Source of the DNA: Ahaetulla prasina
Lineage: Eukaryota > Chordata > Lepidosauria > Squamata > Colubridae
Length of the DNA stretch: 64,000 bases
Assembly: GCF_028640845.1 (NCBI RefSeq)
Contig: NC_080541.1
Coordinates: 2,227,935-2,291,934, forward strand
Reading direction: 5' to 3'
Of the stretch, positions 19,760 through 29,597 are shown one piece after another. The position numbers were made by a program, and so were the translations under genes. The notes below the pieces were generated by a model. That model had not been told where the DNA came from. It was given only the letters and a program-made list of their open reading frames with translations, and made no database searches. Within the stretch, counting starts at the first letter, position 1, and each line of letters starts with the position of its first letter.

Positions 19760-20344
19760 TGTTGTGGTCCGCCAGCAGCCTGTGGAACTGGCAACGGAAT
19801 CAGACAGCGATGAGGCTGAGGTGGGGCCAGAGCCATCGGGGAGTGAGGTGCAGACTCCAGAGCCTCCAGAGACTGATAGTAGTGAGGCAGAGGAACAGGA
19901 GGAGCCTGTTCCTAGTACACACATGAGAAGAGTTGCCAGAAGGCAAGTACAAAAAAAAAGAGCTGAAGCAAAGAGGACAACTCAGGAGTAGGGCCAAGAG
20001 ATGATTGGCTCCTCCCATAAGGCTTAAAACAGACCAACAACGGTGTTTGAGCTTTGCCGGAAAACAACGTTGGTAGCTTCGTCTTCTGTTTCGTCTTCTG
20101 CTTCGTCTACGTCTTGCATTTATTTTTGTGACTTCTGAATGCTTGCCAAGAAAGGCCTTTGGCAGTTTGCCTAATTGGACCAAGGTTTGCGATAGGACTG
20201 AGGAATTTGTTTTGGGAGGAATTTGTTTTAATTTGAGTTGAACTATGCTGGGAATGAAGTAATTCTCAGCTATTCAAATAAAGTTTATTTGGCTTTTTTC
20301 ACGGACCGAGTTTCCTACTACCTACTTGGGCCTGGGTCACAACA
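19760..20344 (+). mobile_element. Solo LTR, family LTR-G (585 bp)
   Basis: TGTTGTGGTCCGCC ... GGGTCACAACA lies between perfect GAATT repeats (19755-19759, 20345-20349). Near the 3' end CAAATAAAGTTTATT holds a polyadenylation signal. A 75-codon acidic frame (19764-19991) lies at its start, but no other family evidence supports a product. No internal retroviral or gag-pol sequence adjoins it. Confidence 0.88.
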
Positions 20345-20475
20345 GAATTAGTCCTCAACTTACAGCCATTCCTTTAGTGACCATTCAAAGTTACTACAGT
20401 ACTTATGACAGTTTTTCACACTTACGACCGTCGTAGCATCTCCACGGTCATGTGATCAAAATTCAGATCAATACA
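20345..20475 (+). mobile_element. M6 MITE 5' fragment
   Basis: AGTCCTCAACTTACAGCCAT ... CATGTGATCAAAATTCAGAT matches the M6 left half. Confidence 0.75.
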
Positions 20476-21015
20476 TTGTTGTTTTTTTAATCCAGGATCA
20501 GTCTCTGGCATGCTGCTGCTTAAAAACCAAATTTCAGCTCTTGAGATGCTCTCATATCTTACGTTCCTTCAGCTTCTTGCAAACACTGAAGGAAACCCTT
20601 GAATTGCTAAGGTCCCAGGCCTGTTGTTTCCTTCAGCTATTAGTTTGTGGTCAACTCCGATGCTATTATACCCACCAAGCAGCCAAGCTTGATCTTCCAT
20701 TAGCCTGCAAGGGAAATCGGCACTGCCCAGCCACAAAACCACAGTCAACCCACGCCTGGCATTCAGATGATGTTGCCATGGGGAAGAACCTAAGATTTGC
20801 TGACCGCATTGTTGAGCAAATCTTTCCACAAAGAGCTGGGGGCATTCCTCTTGTGGTCGTGTTTGTTTCATAAAGTTCTTCCTTGGGAGACATTCTCAGT
20901 TCTACACAGATCTGGAGACCGCTGGTCTTTCCAACTTAATCTTTCAGTCTCTGGCATCTCCACTAAAGATATAAAAACACAGAAGGATTCTCCACGGACA
21001 GATTCCCATAAACCT
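20476..21015. other. Single-copy stretch, nothing recognised
   Basis: Several short open frames on both strands overlap each other and match no known family. Confidence 0.35.
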
Positions 21016-21019
21016 GAAA

Positions 21020-21400
21020 CTCTAAAGACTTGCTGGGTAAAGGAGGGGTCCCAAGCTATTCTCCAAGGCCAGACAAGGAATAATGGATGGAAACTGACCA
21101 AGGAGAGATTCAACCTGGAAATAAGGAGACATTTCCTGACAGTGAGACCCATCAACCCGTGGAACAGAAGTTGCCTTCAGAAGTTGTAGGAGCTTCATCA
21201 CTGGAGGCTTTCAAGAAGAGACTGGACTGCCATTGGTCAGAAATGGTGTAGGGTCTCCTGCTTGGGTAGGGGGGTTGGACTAGACGACCTACAAGGTCCC
21301 TTCCAATTCTTCTGTGATTCTATAATCTGAATGGTGAAGCTATGGGTGCTTTATCACTGGAGGCCTTCAAGAAAAGATTGGATCCTATTTCTCTGGGGTG
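21020..21400 (+). mobile_element. CR1-type LINE 3' end
   Basis: AGGACAAGAAGC-like GACAAGGAATAATGGATGGA to GACGACCTACAAGGTCCCTT. A second partial copy of the C-terminal region follows (GGTGCTTTATCACTGGAGGC). Confidence 0.8.
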
Positions 21401-21436
21401 TTTTTGGGTAGAGGTGTTCAAGACTTGGGAACTTAT

Positions 21437-21521
21437 ACACTTATTGCCTTATACACTGTAAGCCGCCCTGAGTCTTCGGAGAAGGGCGGGGTATAAATGT
21501 AAACAAAAAAAAAAAAAAACA
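21437..21521 (+). mobile_element. SINE type B 3' end only
   Basis: TTATACACTGTAAGCCGCCC ... GGGCGGGGTATAAATGTAAA and an A-run. Confidence 0.75.
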
Positions 21522-21615
21522 AAACTTCAAGACCTGTGGGATTCAGCTCCCAGAATTCCCCAGCTGGTATGGTCTACAAGTCTTAAAATTCCCAAGGTTG
21601 GTTGGACACCCCTAA
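21522..21615. repeat. Degenerate M1-like palindrome
   Basis: TTCAGCTCCCAGAATTCCCC and TACAAGTCTTAAAATTCCCA resemble mutated M1 arms. Confidence 0.5.
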
Positions 21616-21639
21616 TATAGGGACTTCTATGCAAGTGGT

Positions 21640-21800
21640 TGTGTGCATAATTTTGTATTTATTTGTTTATTTTTTGGTCATGTTTATGTAGTGTATATTG
21701 GAGGCGGGGACTCTTTGGTAGCTGTATGCAGTGACATTTCATTTTAATGCATGCCGATTAGTGTACATTTAAAATGACAATAAAGTTACTCTAAGTCTTC
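21640..21800 (+). mobile_element. LINE family D 3' end
   Basis: TAGTGTATATTGGAGGCGGG ... TTAAAATGACAATAAAGTTA then CTCTAAGTCT. Reversed relatives lie at 22218-22532 and 23541-23935. LINE is inferred from a shared, polyadenylation-like 3' end. The clade is unknown. Confidence 0.6.
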
Positions 21801-21853
21801 TGTTTGAGCAAGGGGTGGACTAGAAGACCTCCAAGGTCCCTTCCAACTTTTTA
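21800..21853 (+). mobile_element. CR1 extreme 3' end
   Basis: GGACTAGAAGACCTCCAAGG and TCCCTTCCAAC only. Confidence 0.7.
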
Positions 21854-22217
21854 CAATCCTCTGTGTGACAATCCACAGGTTGTTCACAAAAAGGGTTTGA
21901 TCCAATGACCTCCAAAGTCCAGCCTATTACTCTATGTCCTCTATTCCCTGGATTCTCACTGTGCACACACAACGTCTGGTTTTTCTAAAAATTGGACTGA
22001 AAACCGAGGAATTTTGCAGATGGATTCCCCCCCCTTCCCAACTCCAGATCTCACTGGGTGAGTCCACCTGACGTCCCACAGTTTGCTGGCAATATTTTAT
22101 ACTCTCCATATTTTTTCAGATAAAACACCTTAGGTAAGGTCGAAAAATAAGAGCAGTCAAAGCTCACCCCATCCCAGAAGAGAACGATAATATCCTTCAT
22201 GAAAGGTCCATGTGTGA

Positions 22218-22532
22218 TGGGACTTAGAATAACTTTATTGTCACGTTGAATGTACATTAATTGGGATAAGTTAAAATGAAATTTCACTGCATGCAGCTCT
22301 CAAAGGGTCACCACCTCCAATATACACTACAGAACCATGACAGAATAAATAAATACGAAATTATGCATATACCCACATATATTATATGACACAGATAAAA
22401 CGACATAGTATCTAATTCTATACATGTATAAGGCAAGAAAAGCGGATCTTGCAAGTTTACCAGATGGATGGTATCGGGAACAAAGCTGTTCCAGAATTTG
22501 GCAGTCCGGCTAGATGATAGATTATGTCTGTC
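22218..22532 (-). mobile_element. LINE family D 3' fragment
   Basis: ACTTAGAATAACTTTATTGT to GGCAGTCCGGCTAGATGATA. Nearly the same sequence recurs at 23541. Confidence 0.65.
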
Positions 22533-22551
22533 TGGATGGATAGATAGATAG

Positions 22552-22552
<1 letters not shown>

Positions 22553-22611
<59 letters not shown>
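22553..22611. repeat. (AAT)n microsatellite
   Basis: About 20 AAT units after a short GATA run, at the 3' end of the reversed L2-like LINE. Confidence 0.95.
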
Positions 22612-23424
22612 GTTTTATTTATAGACCGCCCTTCTCCCGAAGGACTCAGGGCGGTGTACAGCCACAAGTAAAATACAGAAAGAAAACAACAATACAAAAC
22701 TAAAAACACCCTTAAAAACCTATTTAATTTGGCTACTTATAGATAAAAAATAATCCCACTAAAATTTACTAAAAATTTTTAAAACCCATCAATTTAATAA
22801 TATAAAATTTAAGCGAGTCCAGCAAGACGAAATAAGTAGGTTTTGAGTTCGCGGCGGAAGATCCTAAGGTCAGGTATTTGTCTGAGTCCAGGGGGAAGTT
22901 CGTTCCATAGGGTAGGAGCCGCCACAGAGAAGGCCCTCCCCCTGGGGGCCGCCAGCTGACATTGCTTGGCTGACGGCACCCTGAGGAGCCCCTCTGTGAG
23001 AGCGCACCGGTCGTTGGGAGATAGACGTTGGCAGTAGACGGTCCCATAGGTATCCTGGTCCTAAGCCATGGAGCGCTTTAAAGGTAGTAACTAACACCTT
23101 GAAGCGCACCCGGAAGACAACAGGCAGCCAGTGCAGACTGCGCAGGATAGGTGTTACATGGGAGCTCCGAACGGCTCCCTCAATAACCCGCGCAGCCGCA
23201 TTCTGGACTAGCTGGAGTCTCCGGGTGCTCTTCAAGAGGAGCCCCATGTAGAGAGCATTGCAATAGTCCAGACGAGAGGTAACGAGAGCATGAGTATGCA
23301 TAGGGCATCCCGGTCCAGGAAGGGGCGCAACTGGCGGATCAGGCAAACCTGAAAGAAAGCTCTCCTGGAGACGGCTGTCAAATGGTCTTCGAAAGACAGC
23401 CGCCCATCCAGGAGCACGCCCAAG
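22612..23424 (-). mobile_element. L2-like LINE 3' portion with coding remnant
   Basis: The minus strand carries the reverse-transcriptase C-terminus: VTSRLDYCNALYMGL, RRLQLVQNAAARVIEG, PILRSLHWLPV and FKALHGLGPGYL blocks, within 22870-23424. The frame is broken near the C-terminus and at the upstream RLSFEDHLTAVSRRAFFQV block. The 3' end reads CACCGCCCTGAGTCCTTCGG ... GAAGGGCGG on the minus strand. It is inserted in a GATA tract (GATAGATAGAT on both sides). Confidence 0.88.
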
Positions 23425-23540
23425 TTGATAGATAGATAGATAATAGACAGACAGATATGACAGTAATAGAATGAAAGAGAGATTGAGAGTGGGAAAGGGA
23501 AAGATGGATGGAGGATGAATAGAAGATAGACAGATAGCTA
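23425..23540. repeat. GATA/GACA-type simple repeat
   Basis: GATAGATAGATAATAGACAG and related degenerate tetramers. Confidence 0.8.
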
Positions 23541-23935
23541 GACTTAGAATAACTTTATTGTCACTTTGAATGTACATTAATTGGGATAAGTTAAAATGAA
23601 ATTTTGTTGCATGCAGCTCTCAAAGGATCACCACCTCCAATATACACTGCATGAACATGACAAAATAAATAAATACATACATACATAATTATGCATGTAC
23701 ACAAATATATTATGTGACACAGAGAAAGAACCCAGTCGAGTTTGGTTGAACGCATGTACATGGGGAGAAAAACCAATCTTGCAGGTTTCCCAGACGGAGG
23801 CCCCAGGGAACAAAGTGGTTACAGAATGTGGAAGTCCTGCCAGAAATACTTTGAAACCTCCTCCCGGAAGGGAGCAACAGAAACAGACCGTGAAGGGGGT
23901 GTGTGGGGTCTCTAACAATGCTTCAAGCTCATCCT
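23541..23935 (-). mobile_element. LINE family D 3' fragment
   Basis: ACTTAGAATAACTTTATTGT, then CTCTCAAAGGATCACCACCT, then upstream sequence CAGGGAACAAAGTGG. Homologous to 22218-22532 over about 300 bp. Confidence 0.65.
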
Positions 23936-24034
23936 GAACAACAGGAAGGGAGCTTCCTCTATCCTAAAATATCAGCAAATCAGGAGAAGAAATTGAGAGG
24001 TGTGATCTCAAAATGATCGTGTTTCCGTCCATCC

Positions 24035-24095
24035 CTTGCCTGAGTCCTTGAAGGCAGGACAAGAAGCAATGGATGGAAACTAATCAAGGAGAGAA
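24035..24095 (+). mobile_element. CR1 scrap
   Basis: AAGGCAGGACAAGAAGCAAT and GAAACTAATCAAGGAGAGAA. Confidence 0.7.
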
Positions 24096-25640
24096 CCAGA
24101 CGGAGCTTCCATACAACACATTCCAACAAAATGGATCTCCACGCAACTATCAAAAAGCCTCTGACTACACAACCCAATACAGCACAACCAACACAAACTC
24201 TAAAAAGAATGACACTGCCATTCACTATGAATATCTCAGAAAGCACAAATACACTCCTATAACCACATGGAAGCCGGCGTAGCATACAGGCCAACTGAAG
24301 GCCTTCAAAACTTCCTAAGCAGACCCAAAAAGACCATTTGATGGCCGTCTCCAGGAGGGCCTTTCACCAGGTTCGCCTGGTTCATCAGTTGCGCTCCTTC
24401 CTTGATCAGGATGCCTTATGCACAGTCACTCATGCCCTTGTTACCTCCCGCTTGGATTATTGTAATGCTCTCTACATGGGGCTCCCCTTGAGGTGCACCC
24501 GGAGGCTTCAGTTAGTCCAGAACGCAGCTGCGCGGGTGATAGAGGGAGCTTCACGTACCTGTGGTCTTTCGGGTGCACTTTAAGGTTTTGGTCACTACCT
24601 TTAAAGCGCTCCATGGCTTAGGGCCTGGGTACTTACGGGACCGCCTGCTGTTACCGCATGCCTCCCACCGACCCGTACGTTCACACAGAGAGGGACTTCT
24701 CAGGGTGCCGTCCGCCAAACAATATCGGCTGGCGGCCCCCAGGGGAAGATCCTTCTCTCTGGGGGCTCCTACCCTCTGGAACGAACTTCCCCCTGGTTTA
24801 CGCCAAATACCTGACCTTCGGACCTTTCGCCGCGAATTGAAAACACATCTATTTATTCGCGCGGGGCTGGCTTAAATTTTATTGGGTTTTTATTGGGTTT
24901 TTTAAATTTTTATTATGAATTTTAATGGGTTTTTTAGTTTTATATGTTTTAAAGTCTTAGGCCAATGGTGTAATAAGTTTTTTAATTCGGGTTTTAATTG
25001 TATATTGTATTGTTTGTTTTATTTTGGCTGTACACCGCCCTGAGTCCTTCGGGAGAAGGGCGGTATAAAAATCAAATAAATAAATAAATAAATAATAATA
25101 ATAATTAAAAAAACCCCAACTACCCCAGAAGGGAAAAGAGGAGTCATCCATTCTACAACACGCAATGTAAGAACTGCAACAACCCCCTAGATAGGAGAGG
25201 CAGGCAGAAGGCTGGCAGAAGGCATCCACGAACGCCCTCCGGCAGTCAGAAGACATGATGAAAATCCTTTGCTTTCACAACATGGAGACAGATTTAACCC
25301 TAGTTTCAATGGGGGAAATGTGACCATCCTAGACCAGGCCAAGTCCCAAAACGCCAGGGAAGGTGGAGAAGCCTGGCACTGTGACCGATCAGCCATCCAG
25401 AGGCACAGAGACACGAACGACGTCTATGGACTACGCAAAAGAGACCCTCGACCAGCCCCAAAGAGGACAAAAAGGACCCCGGCACCTCCCCACCAGCCAC
25501 CAGCACCCACATCAGCAGAGATCAACTCCAAGGTTCACCTCAAGTCAACCCCACCCCAATGAAGAAACTGCCAAAGGAGCCAACACCAAACAGCCCAACC
25601 CAAGACTCTCTAAGACCACCTCCGCCAACACTGACAGCAC
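24096..25640 (+). pseudogene. Penelope-like element (PLE) remnant with GIY-YIG endonuclease end, split by an L2-like insertion
   Basis: PLEs are retroelements that pair a reverse transcriptase with a GIY-YIG endonuclease. Here 24096-24337 carries linker-like coding debris (HYEYLRKHKYTPITT). After the inserted L2 copy, about 25117-25440 reads, across frame shifts, as an endonuclease C-terminus: a CxxC-like KNCNN site, GRRLAEGIHE, then GDRFNPSFNGGNVTILDQ and EAWHCDRSAIQRH. The AILD/EAWH pattern and asparagine in the last motif are typical of the family. Stops and frame changes make it dead. A family-1 tail follows at 25678, linking that tail to PLEs. Confidence 0.75.
24338..25093 (+). mobile_element. 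L2-like LINE 3' portion nested in the PLE
   Basis: The frame 24338-24583 has AVSRRAFHQVRLVHQLRSF, VTSRLDYCNALYMGLPL and LQLVQNAAARVIEGA. A second frame (24561-24875) continues FKALHGLGPGYLRDRLL, LGAPTLWNELPPGLRQ and FRRELKTHLFIRAG, so a deletion has removed about 30 codons between the frames. The 3' UTR ends CACCGCCCTGAGTCCTTCGG ... GGGCGGTATAAAAATC and (AAAT)n. PLE-like sequence lies on both sides. Confidence 0.87.
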
Positions 25641-25677
25641 AAGCCACCAGAATATAAACTGACATCTTTACAAGCAC

Positions 25678-25920
25678 TGATGCTGTTACCTAGTTGGGTC
25701 ATGAAATGCCTGCAAGAAAACAAGCAAGCTCAGAGAGCACCAAGGACCCCACAATCCTCCTCTTCCTCCTCCTCCTTCTCTTCCCGCTCTTCTTTCTCCT
25801 CCTCCTTTATCTCCTCCTCCTCTCCACACACCCCACTCCTTCTAGGGCTGATGCTGTTAGCTAGTTCGGTAATGAAATGTCTGCAAGAAAGCTACCAAGC
25901 TCAGAGTGCAGCTAGGATCC
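25678..25920 (+). repeat. PLE-tail family 1, two units around a CCT-rich spacer
   Basis: GCACTGATGCTGTTACCTAG ... TGCAAGAAAACAAGCAAGCT, then a CCTCCT-rich stretch, then GGGCTGATGCTGTTAGCTAG with GTAATGAAATG. It sits immediately downstream of the PLE endonuclease remnant. Confidence 0.75.
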
Positions 25921-25967
25921 CTAATGGCTACCTCCGAGTTAGAAATATTCTCCTTTATTAGACAAGA

Positions 25968-26215
25968 ATAACAGAGTTGGAAGGGACCTTAGAGGTCATC
26001 TAGTCCAGGGGTCTCCAACCTTTGGAGCCTTTGCTGGCTGAGGGACTCTGGGAGTTGAAGTCCACAAGTCTTAAAGGGACCAAGGTTGGAGACCCCTGTT
26101 CTAGTCCAACCCCCTGCTCAGGCAGGAAAATACCTTCCAAATCTATTATTCTGTTATTTTGAAAGGGAGATTGGACTAGAAAACCCCAAAAGGTCCCTTC
26201 CAGCTTTATTATTCT
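25968..26215 (-). mobile_element. CR1 3' end carrying a nested M1 MITE
   Basis: AACAGAGTTGGAAGGGACCT runs to CATCTAGTC, is broken by M1 (26006-26098) and resumes TTCTAGTCCAACCCCCTGCT. Confidence 0.83.
26006..26098. mobile_element. M1 MITE with internal deletion
   Basis: Left terminus CAGGGGTCTCCAACCTT, a shortened left arm, and a full right arm ending GGTTGGAGACCCCTG. The 8-bp flanks are ATCTAGTC (25998-26005) and TTCTAGTC (26099-26106). Confidence 0.85.
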
Positions 26216-26884
26216 TCATTCCAAATTCAATTTCCACCTCAGCAAAGACAAAATGGCTTAACTTGGCTACTCAGCCTGCAATGTCAGGTGAACCTAGGCA
26301 TTGAGGAGGGCACTCAGAAGTGAGGTGACCCCTCAGATCAATTTGGGTGGCTGATGTTTCAAGGTGGCCTCCCTTCCTGCACAGATGACCAGGAATCCAT
26401 AAAACACGGGTGGCCCCCGGTCCCTCAGCCTGTCCAGAAATGGGGAAGGGGGACATACTTCATCTCAGCTTCGATGCCCTCGTATTGCCCTTCAGTCTCC
26501 TCCAGTCTCAATAAACCTGGCTAATTAGCGTCCTAACCACTCAATTAATTAGGCCCTACACTTAATTATGACAAACTACATTATCTGAATCGGCCCCGAG
26601 TCCAATGGACATTAGCGTTGGGTTATGTTCGGTAACAATTTGATTTGAGAGGGAGTTTATTGACCAGAAAAGACATATGATGAGATTAAAATAATCAGTA
26701 GAACCAGCTCGGAGCTATTGGCTTGTCGGAGCTGAGGGCTTGGGTTATAGAGGCAGGGAGTCTGATCAAATTAGCTGCTTCATTCTCATTATTAAGAGCA
26801 CGGCGAAAGCCCGAGCGAGATTGGCAGGGAAGGGAAGGCAGGACAGCTGAGCTGGGCAGGGGGGCAGATCAGAAAGCGAGGAGA
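26216..26884. other. Single-copy stretch, possible conserved non-coding element at 26454-26800
   Basis: 26500-26800 is AT-rich with several homeodomain-type cores (CTAATTAGC, AATTAATTAGG, ACTTAATTATGACA) and no repeat signature. Conservation is inferred from appearance only. Confidence 0.35.
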
Positions 26885-26943
26885 GAGGGGTGAAATCCAG
26901 CAGGTTCTGGCAGGTTCTGGAGAACCAGTAGTGGAAATTGAAT

Positions 26944-27765
26944 ACAATTGAATACAATTGTATTAAAATATTTAATACAATATTTAAATATTTAAAATAT
27001 TTCTGGACACGTTCAATTGTATAAAATACAATTGAACGTGTCCAGAAATATTTAACAAGAAGAGTTCTCCGCTCCTCTGAAAACAACAAAATACCTTATG
27101 CCACCAGATTTGAAATCCTGGGATTAGAAAACTTAAAACTCCGCCGACTCCGACAGAATCATCTATTGCAATGTCCTTCCTGTTAAAGACTACTTCAGCT
27201 TCAATCGCAATAATACAAGAGCAAACAATAGATTCAAACTTAATGTTAACCGCTTCAATCTTGATTGCAGAAAATATGATTTTTGTAACAGAGTTGTTAA
27301 CGCTTGGAACACACTGCCTGACTCTGTGGTCTCTTCTCCAACTCCCAAAAGCTTTAACCAAAAACTGTCTACTATTGACCTCACCCCATTCCTAAGAGGA
27401 CTATAAGGGGCGTGCATAAGAGCACAAAAGTGCCTACCGTTCCTGTCCTAATGTTTCCTTTCATTATATAACATAACATAACATAACAACAGAGTTGGAA
27501 GGGACCTTGGAGGCCTTCTAGTCCAACCCCCTGCCTAGGCAGGAACCCTACACCATCTCAGTCAGATGGTTATCCAACATTTTCTTAAAAATTTCCAGTG
27601 TTGGAGCATTCACAACTTCTGCAGGCAAGTCGTTCCACTTATCAAATTAATACAATTATTACATACTTTTGCTCATATATATGTTTATATGATGTTTTGT
27701 TGATTTATGTTGATGCTTGTGTATACTGTTGTGACAAAATTTAAAAAAAAAATTGAGTAGTTTGG
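26944..27765 (+). mobile_element. LINE family C (CR1-like clade) 3' portion, itself split by a CR1
   Basis: 27061-27410 is the degenerate RT C-terminus (same blocks as the better copy at 34830-35348). The 3' UTR follows: GGGGCGTGCATAAGAGCACA, CCGTTCCTGTCCTA. It is interrupted at 27469 by a reversed CR1 and resumes at about 27645 to GTATACTGTTGTGACAAAAT. At the 5' edge, 26985-27055 holds a small inverted repeat of ATTTCTGGACACGTTCAATT. Confidence 0.83.
27469..27640 (-). mobile_element. CR1 with (ATGTT)n tail nested in LINE-C
   Basis: (AACAT)n on the plus strand (27469-27488) is the reversed pentamer tail. CR1 sequence AACAGAGTTGGAAGGGACCT to AGGCAAGTCGTTCCAC follows. Confidence 0.85.
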
Positions 27766-28074
27766 AGAACCGGCAAATGCCACCTCTGGCTGGTCCCAGA
27801 GTGGGGTGGGAATGGGGATTTTCCAATATCCTTCCCTTGCCACACCGACCAAGCCACACCACGCCCATCAAGCCACGCCCACAGAACCAGTAGTAAAAAA
27901 AATTTGGATTTCACCGCTGCGAGGAGGTGGCCCTGGTTGGGGATGATGGTTGGGGAGGGTTAAAGGAAGGCAGAAGTGCATGGTGGGGCCTGAAGTCCAA
28001 GCTCAGAGGGGTCTCTTGGACCACAATCTATTGATGTCTTGGGGCAGGGGCAGAACAGCCAAAGAGTATGCAAG

Positions 28075-28283
28075 AGATTCTCAAACAGATCATGGTTGTT
28101 GCAAAGGTGCTTTTTCAGGAGGCAACTGGACTTTCTTGGTTCTTCTTCTTTTTTTCTTTGAAGACGTTTCGCTTCTCATCCAAGAATGGTGTGGGAGTAG
28201 GAATAGATTTCCAAAGGAAAAAATTGCAGACCACAGGGACCATTTACACCACTCAGGTGACCCTGAGGACACAGATAAACCTC
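28075..28283. repeat. PLE-tail family 2: head-to-head pair (first part)
   Basis: Minus-sense 28080-28185 (GCTTTTTCAGGAGGCAACTG ... GACGTTTCGCTTCTCATCCA) meets plus-sense 28188-28283 (GGTGTGGGAGTAGGAATAGA ... GACACAGATAAACCTC). The plus unit is then cut by the LTR at 28284. Confidence 0.72.
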
Positions 28284-28834
28284 TGTTGGAAGAAATGTCC
28301 ATCTGGGTTCAGTTCCAAGTGGGGGAAAAGACACTGGAAACATGGAGACTGCTTGGAAAGATGGTTTAATGGTGGTCACATGTTCAAGGCGTTGGGTGAA
28401 GAACCAGAGAGGAAAGGAGAAGAGGAGGAGGGGAGAAGGGCAGAAGGGCAGAAGGGATGCTGAGTGCTTGAGTTTATACTCTCTGTGGGGCCCCACCTTG
28501 GTGTTTCCTGTTCCTGTATAAGAAATGTACCCTGATTGGTTGTCAAACTCCCAGGTGGTCTAGGGGTCTTAGCTGACTTTGTAGGTTGTCTCTCAAGCTT
28601 GCTTGAGCCTGCTTGAGTTTCTGTTGCTAGACGGGTCCTATTGTGTTGCAGATGATGGTCCATTGACAAAGGTGGGGGGGATTGAGTGAGCTTGGCTGAA
28701 GCCTTAATGGCCCATTGACAATGGTGTGAGGAGGCAGGAAGCTGCTTTGTCTTTAAAACAGGTTTCTCCATCTATTCAATATCCTCCATAATATTTCATT
28801 CTTCTAGGAGAGGGGTGAGGGCTAACTTCCTACA
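28284..28834. mobile_element. Solo LTR, family LTR-4 (551 bp), inside a PLE tail
   Basis: TGTTGGAAGAAATGTCCATC ... GGGCTAACTTCCTACA lies between perfect CCTC repeats (28280-28283, 28835-28838). Alignable with 9524-10013 at both ends. It has an extra AG-rich segment (28395-28460). Confidence 0.85.
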
Positions 28835-29372
28835 CCTCCAAGTTGCTTCAATGACCCTCTAAAAAGGATGACAAATGACCAGCTGTCTGCAAGGAATATA
28901 AATCCTTCCATTCCCCAATATCCTGTCAGATTGGAAGAAGCTTCTTGGATGAGAAGCAAAACGTCTTCAAAAGAAAAAACCAAGAAAGTCCAGTTGCCTC
29001 TTGAAAAAAGCACCTTTGGGACAACCATGACCTGGATGACTGAGAATCTCTACAGACTTTGAGCTATACAATTTGGGATAAAAACCCTTGGAATGGTGTG
29101 GGAGTGGGAATGGATTTCCAGAGAAATATTTGCAGACCACAGGAACCATTTGCACCACTCAGGTGACCCTGAAAACACAGATAAACCTCCAAGTGGCCTC
29201 AACGACTCCCTAAAAAGGATGCAAATGACCAGGGGCATGCAAGGGGTATAAATCCTTCCATTCCCCACCATCCGGTCAGAGCTGAAGAAGATTCTTGGAT
29301 GAAAAGCAAAACGTCTTCAAAAAGAAAAAACAGAAAGTCCAGTTGCCTCTTGAAAAAAAGCAACTTTGGGAC
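28835..29372 (+). repeat. PLE-tail family 2: two tandem terminal units
   Basis: Direct units with a period of about 347 bp (AGAAGC/ATTCTTGGATGA at 28938 and 29285). Each has CAGATAAACCTCCAAGT-type, AATGACCAG, CCTTCCATTCCCC, AAACGTCTTCAAAA and GTCCAGTTGCCTCTTGAAAA blocks. Tandem long-terminal units are characteristic of PLEs. Confidence 0.75.
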
Positions 29373-29597
29373 AGTATACAAAGGGATTGAATTGAATTGA
29401 ATTGAATTGAATTGAAGGCTTGATATTGAACAATCCTTGAATTGGATAATCAAATAGGTGGGCACCTGCCCTGCTTTCGCCCGTGACCAGGGCCACGGCT
29501 GGTGCAAATAACCAGGAAGACCCACTGACTTCAAAGCTCTGAAAAGTTTATTAATGCTATCGCTACACAAGAATTGGATCAATTAACAATGATGACG
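29373..29597. other. Short (GAATT)n and unassigned sequence
   Basis: GAATTGAATTGAATTGAATT at 29388-29415. The rest is unrecognised. Confidence 0.5.

Larger units (their letters stand above)
26885..27919. mobile_element. hAT MITE family M2, carrying a nested LINE-C
   Basis: The left end GAGGGGTGAAATCCAGCAGG and right end TTGGATTTCACCGCTG are inverted. The flanks CGAGGAGA (26877-26884) and CGAGGAGG (27920-27927) are an 8-bp duplication with one change. The MITE is split at GTGGAAATTGA, where a LINE-C copy was inserted, and resumes at AAATTGAGTAGTTTGGAGAA. Confidence 0.85.

Noticed and set aside
19764..19991. 75-codon acidic frame as a host gene
   Set aside because: It lies wholly inside a solo LTR with a perfect 5-bp duplication.
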